From JBGOUV01 sp041477815 (lineage in GTDB: Bacteria > Acidobacteriota > Terriglobia > Bryobacterales > JACQDG01), in contig JBGOUV010000251.1 in assembly GCA_041477815.1 (NCBI GenBank), forward strand, positions 1 through 10,412: a DNA stretch of 10,412 nt, read 5' to 3'. Shown one piece after another: positions 1 to 6,089 of this stretch. The notes under the pieces are model-generated. The model made no database searches, was not told the DNA's origin, and worked only from the letters and a program-made list of their open reading frames with translations. The position numbers and the translations under genes are program-made. The stretch's first letter is position 1. Each line of letters starts with the position of its first letter.

Positions 1-66
1 CTCAACCGCCGCCCCCTTCCCCTGCACCCCATCCCTGGCTTCGCGGCGCCAGAGCACTTGCAAAAA

Positions 67-106
67 AGGGGACATTTCTACTGAGGCGAAACAGGGGACA
101 TTTCTA
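67..106. repeat. Two direct copies of a 14-bp motif, IS-terminus-like
   Basis: The motif AGGGGACATTTCTA occurs at 67-80 and again, identical, at 93-106, a 26-bp period. From memory, spaced copies of this kind of sequence are found at the ends of insertion sequences with integrase-core transposases (IS21/IS481-like). No transposase is visible, so the body of the element would lie left of the window, or this is a solo end. Bases 1-60 hold no gene I can recognise. The repeat is certain; its identity as an IS end is inference. Confidence 0.5.
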
Positions 107-136
107 TCGAGGTTTGACAGGCAGCGCCGAATTCCA

Positions 137-165
137 TTGACTTCGCCCCCCCAGGGGTCTACGCT
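137..165 (+). promoter_or_regulatory. Candidate sigma-70 promoter for the pseudo-receiver gene
   Basis: A TTGACT -35 box (137-142, five of six consensus bases) is followed after 17 bp by TACGCT (160-165, matching T, A and the final T of the -10 consensus). Transcription would begin near 172, leaving a leader of about 75 nt before the start codon at 248. The -10 box is weak, so this is a plausible call only. Confidence 0.4.
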
Positions 166-247
166 GAGAGTAGTCTCCGGTGTACGAGAGTGACAAGCCC
201 GGCCGGGACGCTGCCATGCGCAGCTCGGCGGGCCTAGGGAGGTGAGC

Positions 248-637
248 ATGTCCCAACCACTGACCGCTCTCGTTGTCATGGTTTCAGAACAGTCCCGTAT
301 CTTCGTAAGCTGTCTTACCCGCCTGGTCACCCGCGTCCTCACCGCCTCCACCTGCGGCGAAGCGAGCGACCTCCTGCGCAGTGAGCCCGCGGTCGGCCTG
401 GTCCTCACCGGCCTGGTCCTGCCCGACGGAAGCTGGTGCGACGTGCTGAGCCGGACCCGGGATCTCCAACCGGAAGCCGAGGTGGTGGTCTGCGCGCGCC
501 TGGCCGATGAGCGTCTCTGGACCGAGGTGCTCGGCGCCGGTGGATTCGACGTCCTCGCCGAGCCCTACCAGGACCTCGAGGTCGAGCGCATCGTCGCCCG
601 GGCGGTCTCCGGACGCCATCTCGCCGCCGCTGTTTGA
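248..637 (+). CDS. Stand-alone degenerate receiver-domain (pseudo-receiver) protein
   Basis: This is a single-domain protein of 129 residues with the length and alternating strand/helix pattern of a CheY-like receiver and no output domain. The key residues are missing. The strand-3 segment LVLTGLVLPDGSW aligns with the usual L-D-L-x-L-P-D-x-D-G region but has Gly55 where the phospho-accepting Asp should be. The strand-4 Thr/Ser is Cys82, the strand-5 Lys before Pro is Glu105 (AEPY), and the N-terminal acidic pair reads Ser-Glu. Phosphorylation is therefore unlikely, and a protein-protein or phosphorylation-independent role is inferred. I chose ATG 248 over GTG 242 because GGGAGG at 237-242 sits five bases before it and overlaps the GTG. 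The next gene starts 142 bp downstream, and no kinase partner is nearby. Confidence 0.75.
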   Translation: MSQPLTALVVMVSEQSRIFVSCLTRLVTRVLTASTCGEASDLLRSEPAVGLVLTGLVLPDGSWCDVLSRTRDLQPEAEVVVCARLADERLWTEVLGAGGFDVLAEPYQDLEVERIVARAVSGRHLAAAV

Positions 638-779
638 GATCTCCTCGTCGAACCGAACCGCGTCGGCGGCAACCGTCGCCCGCCTCCGGCGCCATCGCCC
701 GGCTGCAAGGGCCAAGAAGGTGAACGAGAGGGTCGCCACCGATGGTAGTCTAGTGGCTTATCGGCGGGAGGCTTATCCC

Positions 780-1847
780 ATGAAGCGATTCACCATGAGC
801 GCGTTCTTCGTCGGTTTGCTGGCCCTAGGCTGGACCTCGGGTTATCGCCCGCGATCGAGCGCGGCGCAAAGCCCCACGTCGGGGCAAGGGAAGATGAGAT
901 TCCGGGTCCTCTACACGTCCGACCATTTGCCGCCCGAGGCCAGGAACGTGCTGACCTCCGCCCATGGCGGCTTTGCCGTCGATCTGCGGCCGGGAAAGGG
1001 CGAGACCTACTTCTCGCTCAAGGGGGCCGGGATCATTCAGATCAGCTCCGACCTGAAGAGCACGCGGATGGTGGCTACCGCCGCCGAAATGAGAGACGTG
1101 AATCTGCACAATACCACCATCTGGTATGCACCGGACGGCGCCCCGCACCTGACTTTTCCCAGCAACGAAGCGGGCCGCGTCTTCACCACCAGCCTGGACG
1201 GCAAGCTGGAGCACACGCTCCTGCCTCCGGAGATCGGCGTCGATCTGGGTCACCCCATCGCCAACGACTACTTCCGCGGCCGGGGCAATTTCGTCCCGAC
1301 CGATACCGAACAGTTGGACGGGCTCCTGTACATTACCACCGGCTACTCTAATCTGGACTTCGTTCTCACCGCCCGCATCGTCAGCATGAATCCCGTTCGC
1401 GCCGTCTGGCACGACCTGGCTTTCGGCGGCCGGGGTACCGGTCCGGGCCAGTTCGGCACCGGACACGGCATTACCATCCCGCCCGGCACCCGGCGCCTGG
1501 ATGTCTCGGACCGGCCGAATTCCGAGATCGATCGCTTTACACGGTATGGTCAGTATCTTTCCACCCTGAGAATGCCCCTGGGCTCCTTCCCGTGCGACAT
1601 CTACTACCTGGGAAAGTACGCGTCGGTAGGTTCCCTGTATGGTCCGGATCGAAGCAAGGGAGCTCCGATCTACATCCTGGAAGACGACAAGCTGATCTCC
1701 ACGATCATGCCCAAAGAGGACCTGGGCCTGAAGAACTTCACCCACATCCACAACGCCGTGCTGCGGGAGTACGGCAACAAGATGTACCTAATCGCGCAGG
1801 CGTGGAATCCGGGAGACTTCGCCATCCTGGAGCAAGTAGCAAACTAG
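780..1847 (+). CDS. Secreted NHL/beta-propeller-like protein of unknown function
   Basis: This protein of 355 residues begins with a Sec-type signal peptide (basic KR, hydrophobic core AFFVGLLALGW, likely cleavage after Ala-Ala near residue 29). Around residues 216-262 is a segment close to the NHL-repeat pattern: G-G-R-G-T-G-P-G-Q-F, then a G-H-G-I turn, then L-D-V-S-D-R-P-N-S-E-I-D-R-F and Y-G-Q-Y-L. This suggests a propeller exported to the periplasm or outside. A His-rich strand (FTHIHNAVL, 320-328) lies near the C-terminus. Substrate and activity are unknown; a peptidylglycine-lyase-like or sugar-binding propeller are both possible. The frame is open upstream to 507, but ATG 780 is preferred because GGGAGG (766-771) lies eight bases before it and the signal peptide begins there. 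Confidence 0.75.
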   Translation: MKRFTMSAFFVGLLALGWTSGYRPRSSAAQSPTSGQGKMRFRVLYTSDHLPPEARNVLTSAHGGFAVDLRPGKGETYFSLKGAGIIQISSDLKSTRMVATAAEMRDVNLHNTTIWYAPDGAPHLTFPSNEAGRVFTTSLDGKLEHTLLPPEIGVDLGHPIANDYFRGRGNFVPTDTEQLDGLLYITTGYSNLDFVLTARIVSMNPVRAVWHDLAFGGRGTGPGQFGTGHGITIPPGTRRLDVSDRPNSEIDRFTRYGQYLSTLRMPLGSFPCDIYYLGKYASVGSLYGPDRSKGAPIYILEDDKLISTIMPKEDLGLKNFTHIHNAVLREYGNKMYLIAQAWNPGDFAILEQVAN

Positions 1848-1862
1848 GAAAGATATTCCCCC

Positions 1863-1927
1863 GGTGCGATCCCCCCCCGGGTGCGATACTGTGGTTGCTC
1901 AAGGCTAATAGCTAATAGCTAACAGCT
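1863..1927. repeat. Short tandem repeats in the leader of the mannonate dehydratase-like gene
   Basis: Two repeat types lie side by side. GGTGCGAT occurs at 1863-1870 and 1880-1887 (17-bp period), separated by a run of C. A heptamer GCTAATA then occurs at 1904-1910 and 1911-1917, followed by GCTAACA at 1918-1924 and a partial GCT. The GCTAAYA type of repeat is, to my memory, a common intergenic filler in several bacterial groups. An extended -10-like TGCGATACT sits at 1882-1890 inside the repeats but has no -35 partner. Function is unknown. Confidence 0.65.
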
Positions 1928-1948
1928 TCTTTTCCGGAGGAAACCCCA

Positions 1949-3007
1949 ATGCCTCGCCGCCGTGACTTCCTGAAACTCCCCCTGGCCGCCGCCCTGCCCC
2001 AGGCCCGGCGCCCGATCCTCGACGAATACGACGCCGCCAACGCCAAGCTCGCCCACCGCGTCTTCCTGCGCAACACGAGCGACGACGACCTCCTGTTCCT
2101 GAAGCAGATCGGTATGCGCTTCATCCACGGCGAGTTCGGCGGCGGCGACTGCTCCCAGGAGTACATGCGGGCCACTCTGGAGCGGCTCGCCAGGTTCAAC
2201 ATCAAGATCTGGGTCGGAGTCCACGACTCCTACCGCACCACCCGCCTCCAGCTCGGCCAGCCCGGCCGCGATCAGGACATCGAGACCTTCCAGGCCTTCC
2301 TCCGCAACTGCGGCCGCCTGGGCATCCCCGTGGCCAAGATCGACTGGCATCCGGCCAATACTTACACGACGGCCATGGTGCCGAGCCGGCGCGGCTACCG
2401 CACCCGCGAGTTCAAGCTCTCCGACTTCCGGGCCAAGGTGGAGAAACAGAAGTTTGAGCGCGAGTACTCGCCCGACGACATCTGGGCCAGCTTCACCTAC
2501 TTCCTCAAGGCCGTCCTGCCGGTGGCCCAGGAAGCCAACGTCCGGCTGGCCCTGCACCCCGACGACCCGCCCGTCTCCCCCATGAACGGCGTGGCCAAAC
2601 TCTTCATCCACTACGACGGCTACCGCCGCGCCGACGAGATCGCCGGCCGCAGCCCGCACTTCGGCCTCACCTTCTGCGTGGGCACCTGGAGCGAGGGCGG
2701 CAAGCAGATGGGCAAGGACGTCTTCGAGATCATCCAGGATTTCGGCGGCCGCAACAAGATCTTCAGCATCCACTTCCGCAACGTCGACAACGTCATGCCC
2801 CACTTCACCGAGACCTTCCCCGACGAGGGCTATCAGGACATGTACCGGGTGATGAAGGCGCTGCGGCAGGTGAAGTTCAACGGCTCGATGGTCCCGGACC
2901 ACGTCCCCGAGCTGGCCGGCGACACCGGCCTCCGCCGGGCGGGCACGGCCTACTGTATCGCCTATATGCGGTCGCTGCTGCGCCGGGCCAACGAAGAGGT
3001 GGGGTGA
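1949..3007 (+). CDS. Mannonate dehydratase (UxuA)-family protein with Tat-like signal
   Basis: This 352-residue TIM-barrel protein matches the UxuA family, which removes water from D-mannonate to give 2-keto-3-deoxy-D-gluconate in hexuronate breakdown. Visible metal-site motifs are H203 in ALHPDDPP, C243 in TFCVGTWSE, H275 in IHFRNV and D317-H318 in PDHVP. These correspond to the His, Cys, His and Asp ligands of the divalent metal in the family. The DMYRVMKAL helix (297-305) is also typical. The N-terminus RRRDFLKLPLAAALPQA fits a twin-arginine signal, whereas classical UxuA is cytoplasmic, so export is suggested. CCGGAGG at 1934-1940 precedes ATG 1949 by eight bases. No other hexuronate gene is nearby. 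A different sugar dehydratase or isomerase of the same fold is the main alternative. Confidence 0.8.
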   Translation: MPRRRDFLKLPLAAALPQARRPILDEYDAANAKLAHRVFLRNTSDDDLLFLKQIGMRFIHGEFGGGDCSQEYMRATLERLARFNIKIWVGVHDSYRTTRLQLGQPGRDQDIETFQAFLRNCGRLGIPVAKIDWHPANTYTTAMVPSRRGYRTREFKLSDFRAKVEKQKFEREYSPDDIWASFTYFLKAVLPVAQEANVRLALHPDDPPVSPMNGVAKLFIHYDGYRRADEIAGRSPHFGLTFCVGTWSEGGKQMGKDVFEIIQDFGGRNKIFSIHFRNVDNVMPHFTETFPDEGYQDMYRVMKALRQVKFNGSMVPDHVPELAGDTGLRRAGTAYCIAYMRSLLRRANEEVG

Positions 3008-3032
3008 GGCATCCCATCCTCCCACTTCGCAT

Positions 3033-3038
3033 TATGCT
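3033..3038 (+). promoter_or_regulatory. Possible -10 box for the higBA operon
   Basis: TATGCT, four of six consensus bases, lies 26 bp after the stop of the upstream gene and 26 bp before the toxin start. No good -35 box is found 16-18 bp upstream. The location suits a separate promoter for the toxin-antitoxin pair, but the sequence support is weak. Confidence 0.3.
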
Positions 3039-3064
3039 AAGATCACCTGTAGGGATGCCGGCAC

Positions 3065-3370
3065 ATGCAGGTCATTACCTGCGGCGCTCTCGTGGACTTC
3101 TGGCTGCAGCACCCCGAGGCGGAGCGGCCTCTGCGAGCCTGGTATCAGGTCACGCGGGCAGCCACTTGGTCCACCTTTGTGGAGCTGCGATCCGCCTATC
3201 CCGCGGCCGACGCCGTGGGGGGACTGGTGATCTTCAACATCGGCGGCAACAAGTACCGCCTGGTCGTGTATGTCGATTACCTTTACAAGACAGTTTTCAT
3301 CCGCCACGTGCTGACGCACGCTGCCTATGACTCGGGAGGCTGGAAGCATGATCCGCGGTTCAAAAGATGA
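3065..3370 (+). CDS. higB: HigB-family mRNA interferase toxin
   Basis: This protein of 101 residues is close to the usual length of HigB toxins of the RelE/ParE fold. The family signatures are clear: LRAWYQVTRAATW (residues 23-35), a central FNIGGNKYRLVV strand pair, and VFIRHVLTHAAYD near the C-terminus. Known members cut mRNA on the ribosome; that activity is inferred here. AGGGA at 3051-3055 lies nine bases before ATG 3065. The gene is followed by its antitoxin, with the reading frames overlapping by 23 bp, and toxin-first order is normal for hig loci. All family motifs look intact, so the toxin is probably functional. The C-terminal SGGWKHDPRFKR stretch is somewhat longer than in many relatives. 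Confidence 0.9.
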   Translation: MQVITCGALVDFWLQHPEAERPLRAWYQVTRAATWSTFVELRSAYPAADAVGGLVIFNIGGNKYRLVVYVDYLYKTVFIRHVLTHAAYDSGGWKHDPRFKR

Positions 3371-3776
3371 ATTCCTGGGCTTGTGCCGGCAGTTCCCCCC
3401 CCGCCCCATCGGGAGCGCCCGCCAACTCCGGCGGACGCAGGCAGTCGTCAACCGCCTCCTGGACAAGGCCCCCCGGCTCTCCCGGCCGGAGCGTGAGTAC
3501 CTCCATGTCCTGGGAACCTTGATTCACGAGTACGAGGAAAGAACCACGCCCCTCCAGCCCCTCGATCCAGTGGACCTGTTGCGAGAGCTCATGCAGGAGC
3601 GCGGCCTCCGGCAAAAGGACCTCCTGCCCGTCTTCCAAACAGAATCGATCGCCTCAGCCGTTCTCCACGGCAAACGCCAGCTCCACAAGAAGCACATCCA
3701 GGCCCTGGCTCGCTTTTTCCGCATTTCTTCGGCAGCGTTCCTCGCCGAGCCGGCAGCGGCCTCCGAAGCAGCTTAG
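3348..3776 (+). CDS. higA: HigA-family antitoxin with helix-turn-helix
   Basis: This protein of 142 residues belongs to the HTH antitoxin family that pairs with HigB toxins. The N-terminal part has the FPPRPI segment (16-21) and the helical region ending REYLHVLGTLIHEYEE (49-64), as usual for this group. The HTH follows at about 76-132, reading LLRELMQERGLRQKDLLPVF and then IASAVLHGKRQLHKKHIQALARFF. It should neutralise HigB and repress the operon promoter. ATG 3348 is chosen because CGGGAGG at 3333-3339 lies eight bases before it; an in-frame ATG at 3327 has no ribosome binding site. The start lies inside higB, consistent with translational coupling. Confidence 0.88.
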   Translation: MIRGSKDEFLGLCRQFPPRPIGSARQLRRTQAVVNRLLDKAPRLSRPEREYLHVLGTLIHEYEERTTPLQPLDPVDLLRELMQERGLRQKDLLPVFQTESIASAVLHGKRQLHKKHIQALARFFRISSAAFLAEPAAASEAA

Positions 3777-3796
3777 GCCCCGACGTAATCTGCCGT

Positions 3797-4330
3797 TCAC
3801 CGTGCGGGGCGCTTTACATCCGGCCGCGGGTCCGCCACAAAACCGTCCCGGTTAGGCATCCGGACTTTGGGCAGGCTTTTCGCGTTCATCACCTGCCGCT
3901 CTTCCACAATGCCGTTCATGTATAAGATGTATCCTACCACCGCGTACACCTGGGAGTGGCTCAGCAGGCCGGGCTGGTTGAACGGCATGGCCCGGTTCAC
4001 ATAATCCCATACGATGGCCGCGTGGGGCCAGAAGCTCCCCACCGTCTTGCGCGGCTTCGGCGTAGCCAAGGTGCCCTGGCCGCCGACCAGCGCCGGACCA
4101 ACGTCGCCTTCGCCCTTTTCCCCGTGACACTTCGCGCACTTGGAGGCGAACACCTCGCGGCCCTCCACCGCCGTCCCCGAGCCCTCCGGCAGGCCGGTTC
4201 CATCCGGCGCGACGATGATGCCCAGCGAGCGGAGGTCCTCCTCACCCGGCGGCCGGCCCACCCCGTACTTCGGCGACTGCGCCGCGAGCGCCAGCGCCGC
4301 CGCCAACCCCGCAATGTACCTGAAACTCAC
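3797..4330 (-). CDS. Monohaem cytochrome c, SoxD/SorB-type partner of the sulfite dehydrogenase
   Basis: This protein of 177 residues has a signal peptide (hydrophobic core IAGLAAALALAA, likely cleavage after Ala-Ala-Gln near residue 18) and one haem site, CAKCH, at 65-69. The region GLPEGSGTAVEG just before it and LVGGQGTLA, KTVGSFWPHA, NRAMPFNQPG and VRMPNRDGF after it match the cytochrome partners of SoxC/SorA sulfite dehydrogenases. Met115 in AMPF is the likely sixth iron ligand. It would take electrons from the molybdenum subunit in the periplasm. Classical Paracoccus SoxD carries two haems and is about twice as long, so this is a short single-haem version. The start is GTG at 4330 with AGAGGA seven bases before it; the gene follows the dehydrogenase by 45 bp. 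Confidence 0.85.
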   Translation of the reverse strand: MSFRYIAGLAAALALAAQSPKYGVGRPPGEEDLRSLGIIVAPDGTGLPEGSGTAVEGREVFASKCAKCHGEKGEGDVGPALVGGQGTLATPKPRKTVGSFWPHAAIVWDYVNRAMPFNQPGLLSHSQVYAVVGYILYMNGIVEERQVMNAKSLPKVRMPNRDGFVADPRPDVKRPAR

Positions 4331-4337
4331 TTGGTTT

Positions 4338-4364
4338 TCCTCTGCGTACTCAACGTCCTCTGCG
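4338..4364 (-). repeat. CGCAGAGGA repeat that supplies the cytochrome ribosome binding site
   Basis: On the minus strand CGCAGAGGA occurs twice, at 4364-4356 and 4346-4338, an 18-bp period, inside the 45-bp gap between the two sulfite dehydrogenase genes. Chains of this type (CGCAGAGG or CACAGAGG) are, from memory, dispersed intergenic repeats in several phyla. The copy nearer the cytochrome contains AGAGGA at the right distance from its GTG start. Confidence 0.55.
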
Positions 4365-4375
4365 GTGCATCCTCT

Positions 4376-5563
4376 TTATGCCTCCGCATTGCTCACACTC
4401 CCGTCGCCCGCCACCTTCCACAGCTTGATGCCGTTAAAGTGGTAGCCCGAGTTCCGCCCCCGCACCGCGATCAACTCCTCCCGCGCCGGCTGCACGTATC
4501 CGCTTTCGTCGGTCGAGCGTGAGGCAATCACGGCTTCCTTGCCGTCCCACCGCCAGGGCAGCCGGAAGCGCGTGAAGGCCATCGGCAGGCGCGGCTCCTG
4601 GAGCTTGGCGTCCTGCCAGGTCCGGCCGCCGTCCAGGGTCACCTCCACCCGCTCGATCCGCCCCCGGCCCGACCAGGCCAAACCGGTCAGCTCGTACAAT
4701 CCCGGCGAGGGCAGCCGCTGCCCCCCGGAAGGAAACGTCACCACCGACTTCGCTTCCAGCACCAAGGTGAAAATTCTTGCCTTGCCGTCCGGCATCAGGT
4801 CGCTGTACTTGGAGGTCTCGTCCCGCGTCATGTGCGGCTGATGGGTGACGTGCAGCCGCTGGAGCCACTTCACTTGCGTATTGCCCTCCCAGCCCGGCAC
4901 TAGCAGGCGCAGCGGAAACCCCTGTTCGGGACGGAGCGGCTCGCCGTTCTGCCCGTAGGCGAGCAGGGCGTCGTCCAGCGCCTTGAGCATGGGGACGCTG
5001 CGCTGCATGCGGCAGGCGTCGGCCCCTTCGGCGATGATCCACGAAGCGCCCGCCTTGACCCCGACCTCGGCCAGCAGCAGCGACAGCGGCACTCCGGTCC
5101 ACTCGCTGCAACTGGCCAGACCATAACTGCGCTGCACGTCGGGCGCGGTCTTCTCCGCCCACTCGGCGCCGCTGTTGCCGCCGCACTCCAGGAAATGTAT
5201 CCGCGATACCGAGGGCAGCCGCCGGATCTCCTCCATGGTCAGAACCAGCGGACGCTCCACCAGCCCATAGATGGTGAGCCGGTGCCGCGCCGGGTCGATG
5301 TTCGGCACGCCGGCGTGGTGCCGCTCGTAGTGCAGCGACGACGGTGTGAGGATGCCATAGGTATCGGCCAGCGGCGTGGAGCTCGACCCCGCCTCGGGTG
5401 TCTTGCTCTGCCTCGTGACGCGCGCGGATTTCACGAAGGGCGATCGCTCCCCATAGCCGCTGAGCGGCTTCCCGAGCTTCCCGGGCTCCTCGGCGCGGGC
5501 GACCAGCCCTCCGCCCAGCGCCGCTCCCAGCTTTAGCACTTGCCGGCGATTGGTTCTCTTCAT
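4376..5563 (-). CDS. soxC: Sulfite dehydrogenase molybdenum subunit, SoxC type
   Basis: This protein of 395 residues oxidises sulfite to sulfate (family role) using a molybdopterin cofactor in the periplasm. It starts with a Tat signal, NRRQVLKLGAALGGG, as expected for a cofactor loaded before export. The Mo-cofactor domain spans about 65-250, with FLECGGNSG (124-132), Cys152 in LASCSEWTGVPL as the molybdenum ligand, and PLRLLVPGWEGNTQVKWL (217-234). The C-terminal dimerisation domain spans about 255-390, with VEVTLDGGRTW, AFTRFRLPWRW and ESGYVQPAREEL. Phrases such as GILTPSSLHYERHHAGVP and YSDLMPDGKARIF favour SoxC over plant-type or human-type sulfite oxidase. The cytochrome gene follows directly. 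No soxXYZAB genes lie in the window, so the pair may act alone as a sulfite dehydrogenase. Confidence 0.9.
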   Translation of the reverse strand: MKRTNRRQVLKLGAALGGGLVARAEEPGKLGKPLSGYGERSPFVKSARVTRQSKTPEAGSSSTPLADTYGILTPSSLHYERHHAGVPNIDPARHRLTIYGLVERPLVLTMEEIRRLPSVSRIHFLECGGNSGAEWAEKTAPDVQRSYGLASCSEWTGVPLSLLLAEVGVKAGASWIIAEGADACRMQRSVPMLKALDDALLAYGQNGEPLRPEQGFPLRLLVPGWEGNTQVKWLQRLHVTHQPHMTRDETSKYSDLMPDGKARIFTLVLEAKSVVTFPSGGQRLPSPGLYELTGLAWSGRGRIERVEVTLDGGRTWQDAKLQEPRLPMAFTRFRLPWRWDGKEAVIASRSTDESGYVQPAREELIAVRGRNSGYHFNGIKLWKVAGDGSVSNAEA

Positions 5564-5569
5564 GGCCTG

Positions 5570-5597
5570 ATTTTACACCCGAAATGTGCTATACCAA
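5570..5597 (-). promoter_or_regulatory. Candidate promoter of the sulfite dehydrogenase operon
   Basis: Read on the minus strand, TTGGTA (5597-5592, four of six) is followed after 16 bp by TAAAAT (5575-5570, five of six). Initiation seven bases later would fall at 5563, the A of the start codon. No clear Shine-Dalgarno sequence precedes that ATG, so a leaderless transcript is suggested. It overlaps the opposing promoter of the divergent gene. Confidence 0.5.
5587..5595 (+). promoter_or_regulatory. Candidate extended -10 promoter of the GlcG/HbpS-family gene
   Basis: TGCTATACC is an extended -10 element (TG, one base, then TATACC). CTGATT at 5567-5572 is a poor -35 match at 17 bp. Initiation would fall near 5602, two to three bases before ATG 5605. 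Together with the lack of a ribosome binding site, this suggests a leaderless or nearly leaderless message. Confidence 0.45.
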
Positions 5598-5604
5598 CAC
5601 CTCT

Positions 5605-6078
5605 ATGCGTACTCTCAGCCTGTTTCTCGTCCTCGCGGCCGGCGCGGCCCCCGCCGCCGACCTCGCCACCAAGAAGGCCCTCACCCTGGAGGTGGCCAAA
5701 CAACTCGCCGCCGCCGCCGAAGCCGAAGCGGTCAAGAACAAGTGGACCGTCGTCATCTGCGTGCTGGACGACGGCGCCAATCTCATCTACCTGCAACGTA
5801 TGGATGAGACCCAGATCGGCAGCATCGAGGTGGCCCAGGAAAAGGCCCGCACCGCCGTCCGGTTCAAGCGTCCTTCCAAGGCCCTGGAAGACGCCGTAGC
5901 CGGCGGTCGCATGGCGGTCCTGAAGCTGCCGGGCGCCACTCCCGTGGAAGGCGGCATCCCGCTCATGGCCGACGGCAAGTTGATCGGGGCCATCGGGGTG
6001 TCCGGCGTAACCTCCCAGCAGGACGGCCAAATTGCCGCCGCCGGGGTAGCGGCCCTGGCCAAGATCACCGGCCGCTAA
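5605..6078 (+). CDS. Secreted GlcG/HbpS (DUF336)-family protein
   Basis: This protein of 157 residues carries a signal peptide (MRTLSLFLVLAAGAAPAA, cleavage near residue 18) and one GlcG/HbpS-like domain. Family landmarks are the paired long helix with AKQLAAAAEAEAVKN, the strand VVICVLDDGANLIYLQRMD (49-67), and GGIPLMADGKLIGAIGVSG (116-134) followed by QQDGQIAAAGVAAL. Some relatives bind haem; others sit in glycolate or dihaem-cytochrome contexts, and the function here is unproven. An in-frame ATG at 5584 is rejected because it would place seven extra residues before a good signal peptide. The gene diverges from soxC with 41 bp between starts, which hints at shared regulation and a periplasmic redox setting. 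The truncated GAF-PAS gene follows after 11 bp. Confidence 0.82.
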   Translation: MRTLSLFLVLAAGAAPAADLATKKALTLEVAKQLAAAAEAEAVKNKWTVVICVLDDGANLIYLQRMDETQIGSIEVAQEKARTAVRFKRPSKALEDAVAGGRMAVLKLPGATPVEGGIPLMADGKLIGAIGVSGVTSQQDGQIAAAGVAALAKITGR

Positions 6079-6089
6079 CCAGTCGCCGG

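Noticed and set aside
507..779. N-terminal extension of the propeller protein frame
   Set aside because: The first 91 codons are Ser/Pro/Arg-rich, overlap the receiver gene, and would bury the signal peptide. The start at 780 has a good ribosome binding site.
825..1751. Minus-strand open frame opposite the secreted propeller gene
   Set aside because: The plus strand has a ribosome binding site, signal peptide and NHL-like segment; the antisense product has no features.
1919..3025. Long open frame on the minus strand opposite the mannonate dehydratase-like gene
   Set aside because: Its Ala/Val/Gly-rich translation has no domain, and it is the antisense shadow of a gene with clear metal-site motifs and a ribosome binding site.
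3777..3810. GCCCCG / CGGGGC pair between the convergent higA and cytochrome genes as a terminator
   Set aside because: Only six pairs with a 22-base loop and no T-run, which is too weak to call in GC-rich sequence.
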